DNA from: Caldifarciminota bacterium
GTDB taxonomy: Bacteria > Hydrothermota > Hydrothermia > WGAB01
Assembly: GCA_027069855.1 (NCBI GenBank)
Contig: JALXEF010000149.1
Coordinates: forward strand, 1-38,310
DNA length: 38,310 nucleotides
Reading direction: 5' to 3'
The notes under the pieces are model-generated. The model was not told the origin of the DNA. It saw nothing but the letters and a program-made list of their open reading frames with translations, and searched no databases. Numbering within the stretch: position 1 is the stretch's first letter; each line of letters starts with the position of its first letter. The position numbers and the translations under genes were made by a program. This document shows, in pieces, positions 34,014-38,310 of this stretch.

Positions 34014-35849
34014 CTACCGCAACAGGTGGAGGAACCGCACCGTTTTCCTCAGCCCTGAAGGGCTTTCCACCTGCAGGAAGTACACGCCGGGCGCCAGGGA
34101 AGGCAGGGCCAGGGTGAACCGGTGGGGCCCCGTTTGAAACCGGGCCTGGTGCCCCCATACCCGGGCTCCGGTCAGGTTGAACACCTGGAACCGATAGACA
34201 CCGTCCCGGGGAATCTCGAGGAGCAGCGGCAACCGGGACCCGGCAAAGGGAGCCAGCACCTGAACCCTCAGGTCTCCGGAGGTCACCGGAGGTGTGGTGC
34301 CCTCGTGCACGCCCACAGGCCGCACTTCCACATCGTCAATGTACCACCCCTCATACTGCACGCTGGCATCAGAGGTGAAGTGGAACACGATCCGGACAGG
34401 GCTCCCGGCGTAGTTGTCCAGAGGATAAGACTCCTGGACCCATTGAGTCATATGGCCGTTGAAGGTGTCCACGACAATGCGACGGTCAGGCGAGCCGGTT
34501 TGCAGGTACAGGTAGCCAAAATCGTAGGCGATCTCCATGTCGTACCAGTGCCAGAAGGTGAGAGTGTCGTGGGCACCCACCAGGATCCAGGGGGAAGTCA
34601 TCAGAATGTTGGCGTTGGCCGTATAGGTCCATAGGCCCTCCAGTCCGTTGTACTTGCTGTGATTGGGTGAATAGGAACGGTGGGTGGTCACATGCCAGGT
34701 ACCCGTGTTGCTCCAGCGATCTCCGTTTTCAATATCATCGCTGAAACCGGAATAAGGCAGTATGTAGAAGGGAAGGCTGTCTTCAAAGGCGATGCTGTCG
34801 CTGGTGAGTATGCTAAGGTGGAGATAAACAAAGTAGGAGTCCGGGCAAGTGGGATCCAGCTGGATCTCGATAGGCTGATCACTGAAGACCGGTTGGCCCA
34901 AGGGGATTTCCATGTAGGTTACTTGTCCTTGAAGAACCGAAATATAAGGGTCTGTGGAAGTGAGTTGGACAGTGACATTGGAGGCATCAGACCGACCGTC
35001 GTTGTAAAGCGCGATGTACAGCTGACCGGTTTCCCCAGGCCGCAGTACCTGGTCGTTGCCGTCCTCCACGTAGTAATGGTGGAAATGCAGATCCGGTTCC
35101 GGGAAAACATAGGCCATGGCCGACTGGTACACTCGCTTGCCGGCGCCGTCGTCCTGCACAAAGGCCACAATAGCACAGTTGCCTGCCACCCAGGTGGGAT
35201 CCACGGAGAACTCCTGGGTGTCCACTACCGTGATCCCAGCTCCAAGGGTCAGGGGAATTCCTTCGGCATCCGGGAGCATGTCGCGCATAATTTGATGGTG
35301 TTCGGTTTCTCCATTGGGTGCGTTGTATTGGATGTCGCTTTCCACCAGAGCAATCCGGAGCTTGGGAGCCACGAAGTCCACCACCGAGTCCACGGTGATG
35401 GTGGTGATGACCTGGCCGGTGCGGCTCGGTGGATCATAGGTGATGTCCAGATCCATAATAAGGGGGCTTGATACCTGAAGTTCTTGCTGAATCAGATTCT
35501 CCCAGGTGGAAGCTTGGTATCCAGCATCAATGCTGCCGTCAATGTACAGGTGGGGGGTGTAGTCGGCACCGTAGTAGTTGATCCGGCGGGTGTTCTCCTC
35601 AATGTTGGCCTGGTAAAAGGGGTCGCTGGAGGAAGGCCACCACGCATGGTATCGAATCACCGACATCTCGTTGTAGTGAGCCTCGTAGATCTGGGTGAGC
35701 ACCTGATTGGCGTTGGCACAGCCAGAACAGGCGGTGTTGGTGATGATCTCGGCCAGCACGCGACGGGGTGCGGCGGTCAGGTTTGCACTCCACAGAAGCA
35801 TTACCCCGGCCATCAATCCGGGGAGTACCAGGACCTTAGATCTGGACAT
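34014..35849 (-). CDS. Omp28-like secreted protein with T9SS-type C-terminus
   Basis: A 611-residue exported protein. A signal peptide covers residues 1-27. Next is a thioredoxin-fold Omp28-like domain with CSGC at 41-44 and YTPHLYIDG (the cis-Pro loop). A beta domain follows (about 130-250), then a CARDB-like domain from about 255 (LRPGETGQLYIALYNDGRSD). A jelly-roll, MAM-like domain at about 370-520 contains LTFWHWYDMEIAYDFGYLYL and WYIDDVEV, as in immune-inhibitor-A-type metalloprotease accessories. The last 80 residues (DGVYRFQVFNLTGARVW, APGVYFLQVESPSG) are T9SS sorting-like. A GGAGGT site precedes the ATG. Its middle looks lower in GC than its neighbours. Likely role: surface-anchored binding or redox, unproved. 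Confidence 0.85.
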   Translation of the reverse strand: MSRSKVLVLPGLMAGVMLLWSANLTAAPRRVLAEIITNTACSGCANANQVLTQIYEAHYNEMSVIRYHAWWPSSSDPFYQANIEENTRRINYYGADYTPHLYIDGSIDAGYQASTWENLIQQELQVSSPLIMDLDITYDPPSRTGQVITTITVDSVVDFVAPKLRIALVESDIQYNAPNGETEHHQIMRDMLPDAEGIPLTLGAGITVVDTQEFSVDPTWVAGNCAIVAFVQDDGAGKRVYQSAMAYVFPEPDLHFHHYYVEDGNDQVLRPGETGQLYIALYNDGRSDASNVTVQLTSTDPYISVLQGQVTYMEIPLGQPVFSDQPIEIQLDPTCPDSYFVYLHLSILTSDSIAFEDSLPFYILPYSGFSDDIENGDRWSNTGTWHVTTHRSYSPNHSKYNGLEGLWTYTANANILMTSPWILVGAHDTLTFWHWYDMEIAYDFGYLYLQTGSPDRRIVVDTFNGHMTQWVQESYPLDNYAGSPVRIVFHFTSDASVQYEGWYIDDVEVRPVGVHEGTTPPVTSGDLRVQVLAPFAGSRLPLLLEIPRDGVYRFQVFNLTGARVWGHQARFQTGPHRFTLALPSLAPGVYFLQVESPSGLRKTVRFLHLLR

Positions 35850-35897
35850 AGAACGACCTCCAGGGTTTTCCGGGTTTGCAATGCCGTGATTGTACAG

Positions 35898-35925
35898 GAA
35901 GCCCGGCGCGACCGCGCCGGGCTTC
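35898..35925. terminator. Strong 12-base hairpin after the beta-helix gene
   Basis: GAAGCCCGGCGC pairs with GCGCCGGGCTTC around a GACC loop. It follows the beta-helix gene stop by 21 bases on the minus strand and precedes the Omp28-like gene. No T run follows on the minus strand (CCTGTACAAT comes next), so it is either a terminator that works without one or an mRNA-stabilising stem. Confidence 0.5.
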
Positions 35926-35946
35926 AGATCCAGGCAGTCTTCCGGC

Positions 35947-37653
35947 TCAACGGATCACCACGATCCGCCGGCTCACGGGGTTCTTCGGGCCCTCCAACCG
36001 CAGCCAGTACACCCCCGAGGGGTAGCCTGAAAGGTGGAGACGCCTCTTCTGTGTCGACGGGGCTCCCGCTACGGACCACCGGCCCACCCTGCGCCCGGTG
36101 GCATCGTACAGTGTCAATAGGCCGACGCCGTGGTCCGACAACTGGTACATCACCTGTACCTCCCCTTTGGTGATCTGCGGGACCACCCGAAACAGGGCCG
36201 CTTCCGGTCCCGCGCCCTCTGCCACCGCCACCGGGGCCTGGGGCAACTCATAGGCTCCGATGTCCACCACCGCCACATTGTCGCCGTCACCGTCTCGTGG
36301 TCGCGTGATCCCATCAAAATCCAGGGCCGCCGGGGTAGCGGGGTCACCGGCATCCACACAGGGGCTCAACGGCAGGGTGTCCAGGCGGAAGTCCAGCGCC
36401 AGTGTGTCGCGGAGCAGAGGATTGGTGTCCAGGGAATGGGCGTCCTGGCCGGTACCACTCTGATACGCCGCAAAGGTGGTGTACTCCGTGTTGTTCCAGA
36501 CGAACAGGCTGGCATGGGGCTCGCTGCTGGGTTTCCAGCAGTTGTAGTCCAGGGTGTTGTTGACATTGCCGCCCCACGAGGTGAGTAGGATCCCCTGGGG
36601 GCCGGCATACACGATGTTGTTCCGCACCAGGTTGTCGGAGGCGTACTGGATCACCACTTCGCCATCGCCGTCCGCCAGCACCTGGTTCTTGAACAGGGTG
36701 TTGTTCTCAAACACGCAGTTCTGCACCCGGCCCGCCGAGGCGTCGTACCCTCCGAAGATCAGGCCCGGTTTGTCGTTGTAGTAAATGAGGTTGGCGCGGA
36801 CGGTACAGGCCTCGGCCACATAACCGGCGTTTTCACAGCCCACCTCGATGCCCATGTCGCAGTGGTGAACCCGGTTCTGCTCCACCACCACCTGCTGGGC
36901 GCCATCTATGTAAATCCCCGCAGCGTATCCACCGCCGTAACTGGCCCGGGCGTTGTACACCTCGTTGCCCCGAATCACACCGCGCTTGGCTACCTTTCCG
37001 GCCACCTCGCCGCCGATGGCGTCGATCCCGATGTTGTCCACATCATGGATCAGGTTGTTCTGGATCACGAAGTCAAACACATTGCCGTTGACCACCAGGG
37101 CTTCGCTCTCTGCAGGATAACAGTCGTGGATATGGTTGCCCTCAATCGTGATGTGGGTCACGCTGTCGTTCACATGGGCATACACGGTGATCCCCATGCC
37201 GTCCGGCCCCTTCATGTTGTAGATCTCGTTGTTGCGGATCTCAATGTAATCGCCCGCATCTTCCACGAAGATGCCGCTTGCCAGGGTGTCGTTGCGGATG
37301 GTGAACCCCTCAATCTTGATGTAGTCCTGGCTGTTGATGTAGATCATGTGCTCGCCCGGTGTGCCGCCGGTGCCGTCAAGAATGGGGGTCTCGCCGGGAT
37401 AAGCGGTGAACACGATGTACTGGCCGGGTGCGCCGCTCACATTGATCTGCACCTGCTCGTAGTACACACCGTCCCGCACAAACACCGTGTCCCCCGGCCC
37501 CGCCTCGTCGGCCGCCTTCTGGATTGTGGCCCAGGGCTGATCGATGGTCCCGGGGTTGTCGTCGTCGCCCGAAGGCGACACATAGTAGTTCGTGGCCAGG
37601 GCTCCGGTTACCATCAGGAGCCCGATTCCCACATAACCAACCCATCGCCGCAT
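35947..37653 (-). CDS. Secreted parallel beta-helix protein with T9SS-type C-terminus
   Basis: A 568-residue exported protein. After a signal peptide (residues 1-20) comes the DUF1565-like opening YYVSPSGDDDNPGTIDQPWA, then TIQKAADEAGPGDTVFVRDG, typical of NosD or pectate-lyase-like right-handed beta helices. Parallel beta-helix repeats run from about 100 to 400, with stacked Asn and Ile-rich turns such as IEIRNNEIYNM and VIQNNLIHDV. A DFDGITRPRDGDGDNVAVVD segment with DIGAYE closes the helix. The last 80 residues (VGLLTLYDATGRRVGRWSV, SGVYWLRLEG) are T9SS sorting-like. It may bind or cleave a surface polysaccharide; no catalytic residues are obvious. GGGAGGTT precedes the start. Confidence 0.85.
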   Translation of the reverse strand: MRRWVGYVGIGLLMVTGALATNYYVSPSGDDDNPGTIDQPWATIQKAADEAGPGDTVFVRDGVYYEQVQINVSGAPGQYIVFTAYPGETPILDGTGGTPGEHMIYINSQDYIKIEGFTIRNDTLASGIFVEDAGDYIEIRNNEIYNMKGPDGMGITVYAHVNDSVTHITIEGNHIHDCYPAESEALVVNGNVFDFVIQNNLIHDVDNIGIDAIGGEVAGKVAKRGVIRGNEVYNARASYGGGYAAGIYIDGAQQVVVEQNRVHHCDMGIEVGCENAGYVAEACTVRANLIYYNDKPGLIFGGYDASAGRVQNCVFENNTLFKNQVLADGDGEVVIQYASDNLVRNNIVYAGPQGILLTSWGGNVNNTLDYNCWKPSSEPHASLFVWNNTEYTTFAAYQSGTGQDAHSLDTNPLLRDTLALDFRLDTLPLSPCVDAGDPATPAALDFDGITRPRDGDGDNVAVVDIGAYELPQAPVAVAEGAGPEAALFRVVPQITKGEVQVMYQLSDHGVGLLTLYDATGRRVGRWSVAGAPSTQKRRLHLSGYPSGVYWLRLEGPKNPVSRRIVVIR

Positions 37654-37669
37654 CGGAACCTCCCTGTTC

Positions 37670-37687
37670 TGTTAGTGCCCACTAACA
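37670..37687. promoter_or_regulatory. 18-base inverted repeat over the predicted start of the beta-helix transcript
   Basis: TGTTAGTG (37670-37677), CC, CACTAACA (37680-37687) form a perfect 8-base inverted repeat. The predicted +1 of the promoter just above falls inside it, so a protein bound here would block transcription; alternatively it forms a short 5' hairpin in the mRNA. Confidence 0.6.
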
Positions 37688-37691
37688 AAGC

Positions 37692-37720
37692 AGAATACAC
37701 CCCCGGGGCGCCTTGCTCAA
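37692..37720 (-). promoter_or_regulatory. Candidate promoter for the beta-helix gene
   Basis: On the minus strand TTGAGC (37715-37720) and TATTCT (37692-37697) are 17 bases apart, each matching 4 of 6 consensus positions. The predicted start is near 37685, about 32 bases before the ATG. Confidence 0.5.
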
Positions 37721-37910
37721 TGTCTCCTTAAAGAACTATCTTGGCCTGCGAAGTAGAACCTGTTGGGTTCACCGTAAAGGTTCGTGCGGGTTTTGGCGCG
37801 TCGTGCCCTGGTATTACCTTGGAATCACTGCCAGGGAGGACCTGGAGTCCGAAACCCCTCCTGGAAGAAGAGCCCATCCGAAATTCGGGATCCATTGCTG
37901 ATGCATTGTG

Positions 37911-38100
37911 CTCCAATACCTCTCCCCTCAGGGTACTGATGTGCGATAACCCCTTGTGGTTCAATAACTTCCTCCCTCTCAGGAGCGGAGCGTTTCTGAG
38001 TCCCTGCTCACCAACAACTTTCTCTCCCTCTCGGGGCTGATTTACTCGGGGCTGATTTACGCCAACCCCTTGTGGCTCAACAACATCCTCCCCTCAGGGG
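37911..38100. repeat. Degenerate tandem repeat of about 50 bases, four copies
   Basis: Copies begin near 37911, 37960, 38007 and 38076. The shared core is like CTCAACAACTTCCTCCCCTC followed by AGGGG. Between copies 1-2 and 3-4 a second shared part ends ACCCCTTGTGG (37949-37959 and 38065-38075). The spacing is about 49, 47-50, and about 54 once a 15-base duplication is removed. Copies differ by several bases, so the array is old or weakly selected. Confidence 0.55.
38031..38060. repeat. Perfect 15-base tandem duplication
   Basis: TCGGGGCTGATTTAC occurs twice with no gap (38031-38045 and 38046-38060). It lies inside the degenerate array and explains why one unit there is longer. Exact identity suggests a recent slippage event. 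Confidence 0.9.
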
Positions 38101-38221
38101 GAGGATTGAGGTGGGGGTGCTCCGCAGAAGCCGCTACAGCGGCGACGGCCGGTTCTTGGAGTGCGGTGCCTCGGCACCGCTTTGAACCCCTCCCCTCAAT
38201 CCCCTCCCGCCAGGGGCGGGG
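38086..38221. repeat. REP/MITE-like nested inverted repeat, about 135 bases
   Basis: Outer arms: a left arm rich in CCTCCCCTC then AGGGGGAGGATTGAGG (38086-38116) matches, inverted, ACCCCTCCCCTCAATCCCCT and following bases (38186-38220), imperfectly. Inside are two perfect hairpins: GCCGCT-AC-AGCGGC (38130-38143) and GCGGTGCC-TC-GGCACCGC (38163-38180), the latter flanked by GGTTC and GAACC (38151-38155, 38184-38188). There is no transposase frame inside. Confidence 0.6.
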
Positions 38222-38305
38222 ACGATTTGGTGTCTGTGTCGTCCTGGTATATGTTTACACTCTGGAGGGGGGAACTCCCAGGAGATCGTGAAGGAGGTGT
38301 AGGTC

Positions 38306-38310
38306 GTGGA
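38306..38310 (+). CDS. Possible start of a plus-strand gene cut off by the window end
   Basis: AAGGAGGT at 38291-38298 is a near-perfect ribosome binding site, and a GTG follows at 38306-38308, 7 bases after it. Only the start codon and two bases are in the window, so no product can be proposed. Confidence 0.35.

Larger units (their letters stand above)
37721..38290. other. Non-coding region between the beta-helix gene and the window end
   Basis: I find no open frame here with protein-like composition, codon use or a good ribosome binding site. It contains the degenerate repeats, the 15-base tandem duplication and the nested inverted repeat listed separately. A small inverted repeat GAACC/GGTTC lies at 37756-37770. 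The first part (37740-37950) looks lower in GC than the genes. Confidence 0.6.

Noticed and set aside
37911-38100. CRISPR array
   Set aside because: Repeats are degenerate, unevenly spaced and lack unique spacers, and no cas gene is present.
38070-38291. A 73-codon plus-strand frame near the right end
   Set aside because: It crosses the nested inverted repeat, has no ribosome binding site and has low-complexity composition.
1-38310. Insertion sequences, prophage, integrase or toxin-antitoxin genes
   Set aside because: None of the frames with real coding character resembles such proteins, and no target-site duplication is evident.

Overview
The window is a gene-dense, GC-rich (roughly 60-65% by eye) bacterial chromosome segment with no insertion sequence, phage or plasmid gene that I can see. 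Two features suggest a Gram-negative, two-membrane bacterium related to, or resembling, the Fibrobacteres-Chlorobi-Bacteroidetes side of the tree or one of its candidate phyla: three secreted proteins end in type IX secretion (T9SS) sorting-like domains, and there is an Omp28-like protein plus two probable outer-membrane beta-barrels. A mannosyl-3-phosphoglycerate phosphatase-like protein and a bacterial Trm1 tRNA methyltransferase fit a thermophile. I cannot name the phylum from the sequence alone.

Left part (1-7.4 kb, all minus strand): an envelope and glycan cluster. In transcription order it holds a UDP-hexose epimerase-type dehydratase, a GT4 glycosyltransferase, an undecaprenyl-phosphate sugar transferase, an MpgP-type HAD phosphatase, a beta-barrel-like protein, a LolA-like lipoprotein-sorting protein and an FtsX/LolE-type permease. 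The permease seems to lack one transmembrane helix. An intrinsic terminator at 7.4 kb separates this cluster from the next block.

7.5-14.9 kb (minus): a proteostasis operon, tig-clpP-clpX-lon-hflX followed by a polyprenol-phosphate mannose synthase. All five junctions are exact 4-base ATGA/GTGA overlaps. ClpP carries Asn where the catalytic Asp is expected. 14.9-18.6 kb (minus): etfA, etfB, a thiolase and plsY.

18.6-28.3 kb (plus): a secreted FG-GAP/VCBS-repeat protein with a T9SS-like tail, then tRNA-Leu(CAA), glmS, yicC, gmk, tRNA-Phe(GAA), mutY, a two-domain ThyX-like protein, a methyltransferase and a GlcD-type FAD oxidase. A strong promoter for tRNA-Phe lies inside the 3' end of gmk.

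28.4-37.7 kb (minus): trm1, a TPR protein, KtrA and KtrB, an outer-membrane protein, prfB with a textbook programmed +1 frameshift, a large Omp28-like secreted protein and a parallel beta-helix secreted protein. A 30-base perfect nested palindrome lies between prfB and the outer-membrane gene, and an 18-base inverted repeat covers the predicted start of transcription of the beta-helix gene.

37.7-38.3 kb holds no recognisable complete gene. It contains a degenerate repeat of about 50 bases, a 15-base tandem duplication, a REP/MITE-like nested inverted repeat of about 135 bases, and at the very end a ribosome binding site with a possible GTG start. I found no clearly new multi-gene system. The best leads are the ClpP triad change, the two-domain ThyX, the shortened permease, the start signals without leaders and the two palindromic operator-like sites.
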